This document shows, piece by piece, positions 37,513-49,553 of a DNA stretch of 64,000 bases. This DNA comes from Xenorhabdus mauleonii. GTDB taxonomy: Bacteria; Pseudomonadota; Gammaproteobacteria; Enterobacterales; Enterobacteriaceae. The notes beneath the pieces are model-generated. The model was not told the DNA's origin. It did not search any database and saw nothing but the letters and a program-made list of their open reading frames with translations. The stretch is taken from the NCBI RefSeq assembly GCF_900113945.1, contig NZ_FORG01000010.1, positions 1 to 64,000 of the forward strand, written 5' to 3'. The first letter of the stretch is position 1; each line of letters opens with the position of its first letter. The position numbers were made by a program, and so were the translations under genes.

Positions 37513-37710
37513 GTGATTGAGTATATTTTTATCTGGTTAAAAAATGCTCATGCGAATAATTCAAAGTCATTATTAACTTATCATTGCCATGATTGCTTTG
37601 ATAATAGCATGATATAAAAGATTTTTTCATTCATGTTCTCTACATTGGAATGAAAGTTATTATGATTGTTCACCTATTTACAGAGATAATAAACAGGATC
37701 TTACACCATG

Positions 37711-37719
37711 TTATCCACA
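37711..37719 (+). promoter_or_regulatory. DnaA box (perfect TTATCCACA)
   Basis: Exact match to the high-affinity DnaA consensus TTATNCACA, upstream of mutH. Confidence 0.6.
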
Positions 37720-37829
37720 GATTTATGGGATAAGTGATAAAAAGTGAGAGCACTGGTTTGATTTACAGCCCTAATGGATCTCGTTTTCTACAAAAATAGG
37801 CGATTTTTGTTTAACTAAAAGGCATATCC

Positions 37830-37838
37830 TGTGGATAA
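37830..37838 (-). promoter_or_regulatory. DnaA box (perfect, opposite orientation)
   Basis: TGTGGATAA, the reverse complement of TTATCCACA; it overlaps the palindrome TATCCTGTGGATA. Confidence 0.6.
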
Positions 37839-38026
37839 AATCGCCACTGGTTGATATTTGCTCAGTATGAGCGACGATAAAAATTTAGAGGAGTGATCCG
37901 TATTGTAAAAAGGGGTATAAAATGTATTAACGTGATGAAAAATAATGATTATTTGTTTTTATGCATGGACGGGCATAAAATACATAATAAAAGTATACCC
38001 GTTTTACCCCTTACTTTTTCACATAC

Positions 38027-38035
38027 ATATCCACA
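38027..38035 (+). promoter_or_regulatory. DnaA box-like site (one mismatch)
   Basis: ATATCCACA, one base from consensus, about 190 bases from the second box. Confidence 0.4.
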
Positions 38036-38100
38036 GAAAAAGTGAATAAAATGGTTGTTATCAGGCAATAAATGTTTATAACTTTAGCTTTTTCTGTGAA

Positions 38101-39762
38101 TTAACCCTCCGAGGGAGTGAACCAAGCAGATTTGAAATCGAACCATCCGAAGGTGTTCATTTTTACTCCTTTCATGCTGCGTTGACCCTGTAATTCCAGC
38201 CAATGATGAAATAATGGGTGCAACAAGTGTTGATCAATGATGTTTTTGCACCATGTTTCAACGGGGAGATTGTTTTTTCTCCATAGAGAAACTTCCTTGG
38301 TTAAATCACTTCCCAAACATTTTTTCAATAATGGCATCTCATAAAGAGTGGCAAACAACGAAAAATCCAACGGTTTGTAAAAATTCGCGGTTGCCAGCCA
38401 GATATCACTTTCAGCATCGCCATTGAACCATGTGTCGTAATCGACAATTTTTATGACTAAATCAACGCCATATTCAGCCAGAATAATTTTCAGGATCTGG
38501 CTTATCGTATGGTATTCATGGTGTTGGTGATACAGAGTCACAGTCAGCGTTGTGATATCGGATGGTTTGGGATGTGTTGGTACTAATTTGCTGTGATGCC
38601 AGCGCAATAATAATCCATAGGCAGGTGACCAATGGCGCTGGTAGAAAGGATCACAATGTGCCAATAAATTAATGGGCGTGAATAGGCTGCACAGCCAGCC
38701 ACGGACGTCCTCTCGAGAACACTTGGGAGAGCGTTGGTCGTTAAGCAGAAAATAACAGCCTTCTTCCATTCGGCTGTCCAGTGAATTGTTGCTGCTGTTG
38801 TCACTTTCCAAATGCAACGTGGTACAAACCAGCTTCTCCGTCAATTCAGGGTGTATCCAGATATTCACTTCATCCAGAAGCGCCCTGAAACCAAAATAGT
38901 GATCGAATGCCTTGATTTTGAGTTTTTGCGCATCGTTGGCAATAACCTGATAAGGCCCCGTTCCTATGGGAAAACGGGAAAAATTGGGCAGTGTCTTCCA
39001 TTCTTGCGGCAAGATCATGGCATGAGGGCTTCCCATAAGAAAATCAAATCGTGAATCGGCTTCATGGAGGAAAATATCTACAACATGCGGAGTATCGGAC
39101 GTAACATTTTTAATATGAGAGAAAAGCGGAAGGGTTTTCAGATGTTCCAGAGAGCTGATGATATCTGTCATTTGCAGCTCTCGCCCATGATGGAAATGGA
39201 TGGCAGGGCGAAGATAAAAACGCCAGTGGTTATCCGTCATTTTTTGCCAATGATGGGCCAGGTCACCTTCTATTTCCTCTTTTTCCTCATTTATCCGGAG
39301 CAACCCATTAAATATTTGGCGAATAAGGTGAACTTCAGAGCGTCGAAGGGGCGTACTGGGCAGTAAATTGGGAAATGGCCGGTAATAAATGATGCGCAGA
39401 GTATTTTTCCCTTGCCGAAAGTTACGCTCAAGTTGGGATAATACCATTTGGCGCACTGTATCTTTATCTCCCATCATATGGACAAGCTGCTCTATGTTCT
39501 CCTGTTCAAACAGTTTTTCCGCCTGTTGCTGCTGGAGTTCTAATCCACTGCGCAGGAAATGCAGTTGGGAGCGCTTTCCCCGTCCTGCTTCGGCATCCCA
39601 TTGCAACCAACCAACATGCTGCATGTTATTGAGTAGAGAACGGACATGGCGGCGTGAGCAATGCAGGATATCGGCCAGAGATTGCAGGGTAGTTTCAGCC
39701 TTTTTACCTTGATAGTGCTGCCATAATCGAATGAACTGTTGTTGCAAGCGAGGGCTCGACAT
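38101..39762 (-). CDS. sgrR: SgrR, transcriptional activator of the sugar-phosphate stress response
   Basis: A 553-residue regulator matching E. coli SgrR (551) throughout. N-terminal winged HTH (LQQQFIRLWQHYQGKKAETT, CSRRHVRSLLNNMQHVGW), then a solute-binding-protein domain (LRIIYYRPFPNLLP, LRPAIHFHHGRELQMTD, FPIGTGPYQVI), ending QGQRSMKGVKMNTFGWFDFK. In E. coli it senses glucose-phosphate stress and activates sgrS, transcribed divergently. A candidate SgrS RNA lies in the same position here. E. coli has setA and leuDC next; both are absent here. Confidence 0.95.
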   Translation of the reverse strand: MSSPRLQQQFIRLWQHYQGKKAETTLQSLADILHCSRRHVRSLLNNMQHVGWLQWDAEAGRGKRSQLHFLRSGLELQQQQAEKLFEQENIEQLVHMMGDKDTVRQMVLSQLERNFRQGKNTLRIIYYRPFPNLLPSTPLRRSEVHLIRQIFNGLLRINEEKEEIEGDLAHHWQKMTDNHWRFYLRPAIHFHHGRELQMTDIISSLEHLKTLPLFSHIKNVTSDTPHVVDIFLHEADSRFDFLMGSPHAMILPQEWKTLPNFSRFPIGTGPYQVIANDAQKLKIKAFDHYFGFRALLDEVNIWIHPELTEKLVCTTLHLESDNSSNNSLDSRMEEGCYFLLNDQRSPKCSREDVRGWLCSLFTPINLLAHCDPFYQRHWSPAYGLLLRWHHSKLVPTHPKPSDITTLTVTLYHQHHEYHTISQILKIILAEYGVDLVIKIVDYDTWFNGDAESDIWLATANFYKPLDFSLFATLYEMPLLKKCLGSDLTKEVSLWRKNNLPVETWCKNIIDQHLLHPLFHHWLELQGQRSMKGVKMNTFGWFDFKSAWFTPSEG

Positions 39763-39827
39763 AAAAGAGGAACTCCACTGGTTTTTTCATCAATTTTTGT
39801 TTTCTTATTTAAGCGGATAATGGGGTG

Positions 39828-39930
39828 GAATTAAAGTAGTTCAGGAGAGAGAAGGTTTCTCTCTGGCTCCCGATTTTTTTGAGTAATGGTATCTTGCCAG
39901 CCAGTAAGTCATCTTACTGGCCTTTTTCGT
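39828..39930 (+). ncRNA. sgrS: probable SgrS small RNA (no sgrT)
   Basis: Divergent from sgrR, as in E. coli. The stretch TGAGTAATGGTA (39879-39890) matches the ptsG-pairing core of E. coli SgrS (TGAGTATTGGTG) at 10 of 12 bases. It is followed by a hairpin GCCAGTAAG / CTTACTGGC with a 4-base loop and CTTTTT, giving a terminator in the SgrS order. A 5' hairpin AGAGAGAA / TTCTCTCT precedes a T7 run. A -10 GATAAT lies at 39816-39821 with a poor -35, as for an activator-dependent promoter. No ORF like the 43-aa SgrT is present. Ends are approximate; comparison is from memory. Confidence 0.55.
39902..39927 (+). terminator. terminator of the SgrS-like RNA
   Basis: 9-bp perfect stem GCCAGTAAG / CTTACTGGC with TCAT loop followed by CTTTTT on the plus strand. 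The T-run is on the plus side, so it does not serve the minus-strand leu genes. Confidence 0.8.
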
Positions 39931-39987
39931 TAGGTATTAAGCGGGGAAAAAGCTCCCTCGATATTACGCAGTTAGCAAATCGAGTAT

Positions 39988-42701
<2,714 letters not shown>

Positions 42702-42757
42702 GTTGTTGTGCTCCTGTCAAATTGGCAATGATGTTTTGTTTTTAGGCGCCGAGCAGG

Positions 42758-42790
42758 CAAAAAAAAACCGCGCGGTGCGCGGGTTTTTTT
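42758..42790 (-). terminator. leu operon attenuator terminator
   Basis: On the minus strand CCGCGC-ACC-GCGCGG forms a very stable hairpin followed by nine Ts, located between leuL and leuA. This is the rho-independent arm of a leucine attenuator. Confidence 0.92.
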
Positions 42791-42810
42791 TGCTTTCTGT
42801 GGGGGTTAGC

Positions 42811-42894
42811 CTAATTTTGTTTCTCACCCACAAGCATACCGCGCACATTAAAGGCGATAAGTAGTAGACTTAGTAGGTGAGTAGAGTGAAACAT
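42811..42894 (-). CDS. leuL: leu operon leader peptide
   Basis: A 27-residue leader peptide, MFHSTHLLSLLLIAFNVRGM followed by LVGEKQN, too short for routine gene calling. Five Leu codons cluster at residues 7-12 (CTA CTA AGT CTA CTA CTT); CTA is rare, which makes ribosome stalling sensitive to charged leucyl-tRNA. Followed by the attenuator hairpin and then leuA. AAAGG lies upstream as ribosome site. Confidence 0.88.
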   Translation of the reverse strand: MFHSTHLLSLLLIAFNVRGMLVGEKQN

Positions 42895-42951
42895 GTAAGC
42901 TAACCTTTGTTAATTTGTTAAATGAGTTTTAACTATCAGTGTATTTTTTTA

Positions 42952-42980
42952 TAAATACGCCATTTGAAAAATAATGTCAA
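42952..42980 (-). promoter_or_regulatory. probable leu operon promoter
   Basis: On the minus strand a perfect -35 TTGACA (42975-42980) is followed after 17 bases by TATTTA (42952-42957), a fair -10. The leader start would be about 50 bases before leuL. Confidence 0.5.
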
Positions 42981-43764
42981 GCTGCACGGGAAGAAATCTA
43001 GAGTGAATCATGCTCGTAACTGGTTATTTTTTACTCTATTTTTGGTGCGGGTGACTATTTTTTACATTTTTAGTGATGTTTTTATCTATTTTTCATATCT
43101 ATATATGAAGTAGAATCAGACCCTGATGGATGATAAATACGATGTCTGTTACTTTGCTAAAGCTGCTTGATGCGATTGTTTTAATCAGATTGTCTTAGAT
43201 TTGAACACTCAAATGCGATTAGCTTTTAATAAGGATACGAAGTTTTAAAGGACAAAGATTAAGATGGATGTTAATCATGATGTGACAGGGTTAGATAAAA
43301 CATAACCATATAGAATATTAATAAATTGTATCTCGATATATTGGAAGAACTAATTACTAATTAATACTTTGAATCATTTTCCTGATAGATAATATTAATA
43401 GAAGGTTCTGATAATTAGTTGGAATATAGCCATTTTATTATGAATTGTTTCTACTCCTCATTTTGCTATTACGAGCTGATTGCCTTTAGGCGTAAGTTGT
43501 TAATGTAAATCGAGTCATTCTATTCATATATAGCGCATTAATATTCATGCTTATAAAAATATTACGACTAAGTAAATGAGACTGCATTGGTTATGCATAT
43601 TTATTTTTGTACAAGAACGGAGCTCAATTTACTTTTCAAGAAATTGGAATAAATGATCTTATTAACTAACCAGACTATTTATGGTGTCTAAATGTTGCAT
43701 TTAGATCCCCTCAATAATCCATTCTTTAATAAGAGCGATGCTATAAGTTTAGTGGAGTGAAATA
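42981..43764. other. long AT-rich regulatory region between leuL and leuO
   Basis: Nearly 800 bases with no supported gene. In E. coli the leuL-leuO spacer is an AT-rich silencer bound by H-NS and LeuO; base composition here suits the same role (inference). Confidence 0.45.
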
Positions 43765-44712
43765 ATGACTGAATACAACTCAGTAACTACAGGAAAAAAA
43801 GAATCGTGCGATGTTCATCTGCGCAGTGTAGACCTGAATCTGCTTACCGTATTTGATGCAGTAATGCAAATGCAGAATATCACTCGCGCAGCTCAAGCGT
43901 TAGGAATGTCACAGCCGGCTGTAAGTAATGCGGTAGCACGTTTGAAAACGATGTTTGATGATGAATTATTTGTCCGTTATGGACGAGGTATTCAGCCGAC
44001 AGCAAGAGCAAAACAGCTCTTCGGGCCGCTCAGGCAAGCACTTCAGATTGTGCATAATGAATTGCCGGGGGTGGGATTTGATCCCGATAATAGCACAAGA
44101 GTATTCAATCTTTCTATTTGTAGCCCGCTTGATATTCGCCTTGCCGCTCAAATTGTTGGGCAAATTAAAAAACATTCTTCTAATATTGAAGTTGTCATTA
44201 AAACACAAATTAGCGACGACATTGAGAAGCAATTAAAATACCAGGAAATGGAATTTGTCATCAGCTATAACCAATTAGAACAACCTAATTTCCATAATTA
44301 CCCGTTGTTTAATGATGAATTGGTTCTGGCTGTTTCTAAAAATCACCCAAGAATTGGAAAACGAATTACTCAACAACAATTGCTGGAAGAAAGACACGCT
44401 ATTGTTGCTTTGGATAATGCATATTCATTCAGTAAACCATACTATGAAAGTAACGAATTATTACGTTCGGTTTCTTATCAGGGAACAGATTTAAATAGTG
44501 TTCTTAATATTGTTTCCCAGACTTATTTAGTCGCCATTGTACCAAAATGGATGGTTGAACATTATTCAGATCCATTAAATATCTGTTCAGTTCCTTTGCC
44601 AAATGGTCTGGTTTATCGTCCTTGCTATTTAATATGGCATGGTTCAACCGATAGGGATAAAGGCCATCAGTGGATGAAATCGTTGCTGAGTCATTTAGGT
44701 AAACAAGAGTAA
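43765..44712 (+). CDS. leuO: LysR-type global regulator LeuO
   Basis: A 315-residue LysR-family regulator. N-terminal winged HTH with the LeuO hallmark VDLNLLTVFDAVMQMQNITRAAQALGMSQ (first part), then PAVSNAVARLK and an effector domain (about 110-310). Position beside leuA and before ilvI is conserved in enterics. In Xenorhabdus and Photorhabdus LeuO is reported to influence secondary metabolite and virulence genes. Its long AT-rich upstream region suggests H-NS control. Confidence 0.94.
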   Translation: MTEYNSVTTGKKESCDVHLRSVDLNLLTVFDAVMQMQNITRAAQALGMSQPAVSNAVARLKTMFDDELFVRYGRGIQPTARAKQLFGPLRQALQIVHNELPGVGFDPDNSTRVFNLSICSPLDIRLAAQIVGQIKKHSSNIEVVIKTQISDDIEKQLKYQEMEFVISYNQLEQPNFHNYPLFNDELVLAVSKNHPRIGKRITQQQLLEERHAIVALDNAYSFSKPYYESNELLRSVSYQGTDLNSVLNIVSQTYLVAIVPKWMVEHYSDPLNICSVPLPNGLVYRPCYLIWHGSTDRDKGHQWMKSLLSHLGKQE

Positions 44713-44723
44713 AAAAGTATAGG

Positions 44724-44752
44724 GCCTATTCCAACGCATTTATTGGATAGGC
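44724..44752 (+). terminator. possible leuO terminator hairpin
   Basis: GCCTATTCCAA pairs with TTGGATAGGC apart from one bulged T; it begins 12 bases after the leuO stop. No T-run follows. Confidence 0.5.
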
Positions 44753-45092
44753 TCTGAATCTAAATGCCAGTGGTGTCACGCAACGGTAATACACTTGTTG
44801 CCGGTCACTTTCATTGCCCTTATTTCTTTTGCTATGTTCGTGTTTTTTGAAACAGCATTGTTACGCTTTACAAGCGTGTCCATGACAGGAATTTCATCAC
44901 GTTTGGCACGATATTTATCTCCATTTACCTCTTATTATCTCCTCCTTAAGAGGGAGGTGATTTTGAAAATACACTTTCCCCTTTTACCAGGAATGGGTAG
45001 ACTGCGCCAAAATAGCTAACATCTGTAAGCTGAAAAGTAGGCGTTATGCTTACTGAATATGCTGACGAAAAATATTTATACAGGAATATATT
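44753..45092. other. spacer upstream of the acyl-CoA synthetase gene
   Basis: No supported gene. A TTG-started 74-codon frame here is judged chance. The acyl-CoA synthetase ribosome site CAGGA is at the right end. Confidence 0.35.
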
Positions 45093-46919
45093 GTGATAAC
45101 AGATTCTCTGCATGCCTATCACTTGGTTAACCGATTGAAAAAGCAGCTGGTTGAACAACCAGAGAAAATTGCTTTTCAGCAATGGTCGCCATCCAAATCA
45201 GACCAGCTTGAAATGAGTTGGCAGGAAGTTGGGCGCACAACGGAATCCTTGGCGAAGGCATTGCTGGCACTGGGAGTGGAAGTGCAGGGAAAAGTCGGCA
45301 TATTTGCACAGAATTGCATGGCATGGTCATTGGTTGATTTGGCTATTCTTCAGCTCCGGGCAGTGACAGTACCGCTTTATGCTACCAGTACCCGTGATCA
45401 GCTGGCATTTATTATGAATGATGCGGAAGCTCGAATACTGTTTGTGGGCGGGCAGGAGCAATATGATATTGCAGTGACGCTCGCTGAATTGTGTCCGGGG
45501 CTTGAACACCTAATTGTGATGGATGAGTCTGTGGATTTGAAAAATTATCCGCAGGCACAATATTTATCTGCTTTTATTTCCGATGCGAACAATCATTCTG
45601 ACGCCAATGCACAAAATCAGTCGGAATTTGACCGCCGTATCGCAGCTCAGGATCTGGACGATCTTTTTACGCTAATCTATACCTCCGGTACGACGGGAGA
45701 GCCAAAGGGTGTCATGTTGGATTACCGCAATATCGCGGCGCAGCTTTATTTGCATGACCAACGATTGACATTAACGAAGCAGGATGTGTCGCTCTGCTTT
45801 CTGCCGCTATCGCATATTTTCGAACGTGCCTGGAGTTATTATGTCATGCATACTGGCGCGCTGAATGTCTATCTGACTGACACAAACTTTGTACGTGAAG
45901 CGATGAATGATGTGCGTCCAACGGTGATGTGCTCTGTTCCCCGCCTGTACGAAAAAATGCATGGCGCGATTGTAGATAAAGTCGCTCAAGCCCCTCTTTT
46001 GCGCAGAATTATCTTTAATTGGGCATTAAAGCAGGGCGAAAAATACTGGATATGCCAGACACAGAATAAAAAAGGCTGTCCTTTCACGCGCTTTGGCTAT
46101 CGGCTGGCCGATAAGCTGGTATTGAGCAAGCTTCGTGGTTTATTGGGCGGGAAAACGCGCTTCCTGCCGGTGGCGGGTGCACGTCTTGATGACGCTATTG
46201 CTCGCTTTTTTCTGTCCATCGGCCTGAATATTAAATATGGCTATGGCATGACTGAAACCTGTGCCACCGTCTCCTGCTGGGAAGAAAAAGGATATCGTTT
46301 AGGTTCTATTGGTACGCCATTGCCGAATATTGATATTCGCATCAGCACAGAGGGCGAAATTCAGGTTCGTGGCCCTATTGTGATGAAAGGCTACTTTAAC
46401 CGCCCAGAAGAAACGGTTCATGCTTTCACTGAAGATGGATGGTTACGTACCGGGGATGCCGGGGGGTTGGATGATAATGGCAATCTGTTCATCACCGAAC
46501 GCCTGAAAGACTTGATGAAAACATCAACAGGCAAATATATCGCTCCACAGATGATTGAGGGAACGTTGGGGCAGGATCGCTTTATTGAGCATATTGCAGT
46601 TATCGCAGATGCCCGTCAGTTTGTTTCAGCACTGATTGTTCCCAGCTATGAAGCACTGGAAGAATATGCGAAATCAATCCAGCTGCACTATCGAGATCGC
46701 CTTGAATTGCTGCGCAATCACCAAATCATTGAAATGTTTGAAAAGCGTTTGAAAGAGAGGCAACAAAACATTGCTAAATTTCATCAGGTTAAGCGGTTCA
46801 TTCTGTTACCAGAAGCATTTTCCATGGAAAAAGGGGAATTGACGCCGACCTTGAAGTTGCGTCGTAAAGTTATTTCACAACGCTATCAAAGTGAAATTGA
46901 ATCTATGTATCAAAGCTGA
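45093..46919 (+). CDS. long-chain acyl-CoA synthetase (AMP-forming ligase)
   Basis: A 608-residue ANL-superfamily enzyme of the COG1022 type. ATP motif IYTSGTTGEPKGVML, then YGYGMTETCATVSCW, GWLRTGDAGGLDDNG and the lysine-bearing C-terminal domain (MEKGELTPTLKLRRK). Known relatives activate fatty acids as CoA thioesters through an acyl-AMP. GTG start after CAGGA. It is placed between leuO and ilvI, where E. coli has no such gene. The exact substrate is unknown; membrane lipid recycling or feeding of lipid-containing metabolites are options (inference). Confidence 0.9.
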   Translation: MITDSLHAYHLVNRLKKQLVEQPEKIAFQQWSPSKSDQLEMSWQEVGRTTESLAKALLALGVEVQGKVGIFAQNCMAWSLVDLAILQLRAVTVPLYATSTRDQLAFIMNDAEARILFVGGQEQYDIAVTLAELCPGLEHLIVMDESVDLKNYPQAQYLSAFISDANNHSDANAQNQSEFDRRIAAQDLDDLFTLIYTSGTTGEPKGVMLDYRNIAAQLYLHDQRLTLTKQDVSLCFLPLSHIFERAWSYYVMHTGALNVYLTDTNFVREAMNDVRPTVMCSVPRLYEKMHGAIVDKVAQAPLLRRIIFNWALKQGEKYWICQTQNKKGCPFTRFGYRLADKLVLSKLRGLLGGKTRFLPVAGARLDDAIARFFLSIGLNIKYGYGMTETCATVSCWEEKGYRLGSIGTPLPNIDIRISTEGEIQVRGPIVMKGYFNRPEETVHAFTEDGWLRTGDAGGLDDNGNLFITERLKDLMKTSTGKYIAPQMIEGTLGQDRFIEHIAVIADARQFVSALIVPSYEALEEYAKSIQLHYRDRLELLRNHQIIEMFEKRLKERQQNIAKFHQVKRFILLPEAFSMEKGELTPTLKLRRKVISQRYQSEIESMYQS

Positions 46920-47012
46920 ATATAGATACATGGCTCCTCTTTCATTATAAAAATGTTTCCAATGTGTAAATTGGTGTTTGCTAAGGATAGTATCTAACGT
47001 TATGTTAGTTAA

Positions 47013-47037
47013 CCTGACGTTATCAAAGTACGTCAGG
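47013..47037. terminator. hairpin downstream of the acyl-CoA synthetase gene
   Basis: Perfect 8-bp stem CCTGACGT / ACGTCAGG with a 9-base loop, about 95 bases after the stop. No T-run; could be a terminator or an operator. Confidence 0.4.
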
Positions 47038-47062
47038 AAATATTCATTTAATACTTGTAACC

Positions 47063-47122
47063 TTTCAAGTTGCAGCTTTTTTGGCCGCGCTCGTTCCTTT
47101 GCTGTCGTGCTGCATCTTGAAA
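47063..47122. repeat. 60-bp intergenic palindromic element
   Basis: TTTCAAGTTGCAGC (47063-47076) pairs with GCTGCATCTTGAAA (47109-47122), 13 of 14 bases, around a GC-rich 32-base centre. It is far more GC-rich than its surroundings. It looks like a dispersed palindromic repeat of Xenorhabdus/Photorhabdus genomes (from memory). Only one copy was seen in this window. Confidence 0.6.
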
Positions 47123-47243
47123 CTCATGAGTATATATAATTGGGTATATATAAATAAGAAATGGAATAAATAAGGCTATTTTTAGTCATAGCCTTATTAA
47201 ATTCCGACGATTAACTTGCAAACAGAGCCTGGAGGCAAACTCA

Positions 47244-48971
47244 ATGGAGATGTTGTCAGGAGCCGAAATGGTCGTCAGATCGTTAATCGATCAAGGCGTC
47301 GAACATGTGTTCGGTTATCCGGGCGGGGCTGTACTGGATATTTATGATGCCCTGCATACGGTTGGAGGAATTGAGCATATCCTGGTTCGCCATGAGCAGG
47401 GTGCTGTTCATATGGCGGATGGTTATGCCCGTTGTACAGGAAAAGCTGGGGTTGTTTTGGTGACATCCGGGCCGGGAGCAACGAATGCCATTACAGGTAT
47501 TGCAACGGCATATATGGACTCAATTCCTATGGTGGTACTGTCTGGTCAGGTTGCCAGCAGTCTGATTGGCAATGATGCTTTTCAAGAATGCGATATGGTT
47601 GGTATTTCCCGCCCTATCGTGAAACATAGTTTTCTGGTGAAAAAAGCCGAAGATATCCCGGCTATGATCAAAAAGGCTTTTTATCTGGCGGTCAGTGGTC
47701 GTCCAGGCCCCGTTGTTATCGACTTTCCCAAAGATACCGTCAGTCCCGCACTGAAATTTCCATATGTTTATCCTGAAAAAATTAATATGCGTTCCTACAA
47801 TCCTACCGTTCAGGGGCATAAGGGGCAGATTAAGCGCGTATTGAAAACCCTGATGGGTGCGAAAAGACCCGTGATTTACGTCGGGGGTGGCGCTATTAAC
47901 TCGGAATGCTCAGGGGAATTGTTAAAGCTGGCTGAACAGTTGCATATTCCGGTCGTCAGTTCATTGATGGGATTAGGCGCATTTCCTGCAACGCATAAGC
48001 AAAGTTTGGGCATGTTGGGAATGCATGGCACTTTTGAAGCCAATAAAGCCATGCACAATTCGGATGTGATTTTTGCAGTGGGTGTGCGCTTTGATGATCG
48101 TACGACCAATAATCTGGAAAAATACTGCCCGGGCGCAAAAGTGTTGCACATTGATATCGACCCGACCTCGATTTCTAAGACAGTGGTGTCAGATATTCCT
48201 ATCGTTGGCGATGCCAAAAATGTACTGGGCCAGATACTGGAAGTTCTGGATTCGACAGAAGATACCCAAGATCCGGATGCTTTGAAAGATTGGTGGCTTA
48301 CTATCGAACAATGGCGTAGCCGCAAGTGCCTTGATTATGACCGTAAAACGGTGAAGATTAAACCACAGGCTGTAATTGAAGCGCTTTATCGTTTAACGGC
48401 AGGTCAGGCGTATATTGCGTCAGATGTTGGTCAGCATCAGATGTTTGCCGCCTTGCATTATCCGTTTGATAAACCAAGACATTGGATCAATTCTGGTGGT
48501 TTAGGAACCATGGGGTTTGGTCTGCCCGCAGCGCTCGGCGTGAAGCTGGCAAAACCGGATGCCACCGTTGTGTGTGTCACGGGTGACGGCAGTATCCAGA
48601 TGAATATTCAGGAATTATCCACGGCCTTGCAATATGGTTTGCCTGTTTTGGTATTGAACCTGAATAACCGCTTCCTCGGAATGGTAAAACAGTTGCAAGA
48701 CATGATATACGCTGGCCGTCATTCTCAATCTTACATGGAATCCTTGCCTGATTTTGTCAAATTGGCTGAGGCTTATGGCCATATTGGTATTTCTATCGAA
48801 ACTTACGAAGAATTAGAACCTAAATTGTCTCAGGCTCTGAAAGAAGTCACAGAAAATCAGCGCCTTGTTTTCGTGGATGTTACCGTTGATGAAACAGAAC
48901 ACGTTTATCCAATGCAAATCCGCGGGGGCGCAATGGATGAAATGTGGTTAAGCAAAACTGAGAGGACTTGA
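47244..48971 (+). CDS. ilvI: acetolactate synthase III large subunit
   Basis: A 575-residue ThDP enzyme making acetolactate or acetohydroxybutyrate for valine, leucine and isoleucine. Catalytic Glu in [18 protein letters not shown]; ThDP motif [15 protein letters not shown] with later NLNN; FAD-site [12 protein letters not shown]. Ribosome site GGAG upstream. Followed directly by ilvH. In E. coli this operon is controlled by Lrp and leucine; the spacer is consistent but sites were not identified. Confidence 0.97.
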   Translation: MEMLSGAEMVVRSLIDQGVEHVFGYPGGAVLDIYDALHTVGGIEHILVRHEQGAVHMADGYARCTGKAGVVLVTSGPGATNAITGIATAYMDSIPMVVLSGQVASSLIGNDAFQECDMVGISRPIVKHSFLVKKAEDIPAMIKKAFYLAVSGRPGPVVIDFPKDTVSPALKFPYVYPEKINMRSYNPTVQGHKGQIKRVLKTLMGAKRPVIYVGGGAINSECSGELLKLAEQLHIPVVSSLMGLGAFPATHKQSLGMLGMHGTFEANKAMHNSDVIFAVGVRFDDRTTNNLEKYCPGAKVLHIDIDPTSISKTVVSDIPIVGDAKNVLGQILEVLDSTEDTQDPDALKDWWLTIEQWRSRKCLDYDRKTVKIKPQAVIEALYRLTAGQAYIASDVGQHQMFAALHYPFDKPRHWINSGGLGTMGFGLPAALGVKLAKPDATVVCVTGDGSIQMNIQELSTALQYGLPVLVLNLNNRFLGMVKQLQDMIYAGRHSQSYMESLPDFVKLAEAYGHIGISIETYEELEPKLSQALKEVTENQRLVFVDVTVDETEHVYPMQIRGGAMDEMWLSKTERT

Positions 48972-48973
48972 TC

Positions 48974-49465
48974 ATGCGTCGGATTTTGTCTGTATTACTT
49001 GAAAACGAATCGGGTGCATTGTCCCGCGTAGTTGGCTTGTTTTCTCAACGGGGTTATAACATTGAAAGCCTGACAGTGGCGCCGACTGAAGATCCCACAC
49101 TGTCACGCATGACCATCCAGACCAAGGGAGATGCCAAGGTTCTGGAGCAAATAGAGAAACAACTGCATAAATTGGTAGATGTGCTGCGGGTGAGTGAATT
49201 GACCGCGGGGCCTCACGTTGAACGTGAAATCATGCTGGTGAAATTGCAGGCTAGCGGATATGGCCGGGAAGAAATTAAGCGCAGCGCAGATATCTTTCGC
49301 GGGCAGATTGTGGATGTAACTTCAACGCTGTATACCGTCCAGTTAGCGGGCACGAGCGAAAAGCTGGATGCGTTCCTTGATGCCGTGAGAGATGTGGCTG
49401 AGATTATGGAAGTTGCGCGTTCAGGCATCGTTGGTGTTTCCCGCGGAGATAAAATTATGCGATGA
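48974..49465 (+). CDS. ilvH: acetolactate synthase III regulatory subunit
   Basis: A 163-residue small subunit, exactly E. coli length, giving valine feedback and full activity to IlvI. N-terminal ACT domain ([20 protein letters not shown], then [16 protein letters not shown]) and a C-terminal ACT-like domain. The ATG at 48974 is 2 bases after the ilvI stop; an in-frame TTG upstream is ignored. Followed by a strong terminator. Confidence 0.97.
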   Translation: MRRILSVLLENESGALSRVVGLFSQRGYNIESLTVAPTEDPTLSRMTIQTKGDAKVLEQIEKQLHKLVDVLRVSELTAGPHVEREIMLVKLQASGYGREEIKRSADIFRGQIVDVTSTLYTVQLAGTSEKLDAFLDAVRDVAEIMEVARSGIVGVSRGDKIMR

Positions 49466-49505
49466 AAAATCGCAATCTGAGGATTAAAATACAGATATTT
49501 ATTGG

Positions 49506-49530
49506 GCCCTACTGTAAAGTAGGGCTTTTT
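49506..49530 (+). terminator. rho-independent terminator of ilvIH
   Basis: Perfect 8-bp stem GCCCTACT / AGTAGGGC, 4-base loop, then TTTTT, 40 bases after ilvH. Confidence 0.93.
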
Positions 49531-49553
49531 AATCATATTACTGAGGGGTTAAT

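Larger units (their letters stand above)
37513..38100. other. long AT-rich spacer between mutH and sgrR, with DnaA boxes
   Basis: 588 bases without a supported gene. Notable are two perfect DnaA boxes and one single-mismatch box (listed separately). It should also hold the mutH promoter. Confidence 0.5.

Noticed and set aside
44795-45019. 74-codon frame between leuO and the acyl-CoA synthetase gene
   Set aside because: TTG start, no Shine-Dalgarno, no domain-like pattern; a promoter region is a simpler reading.
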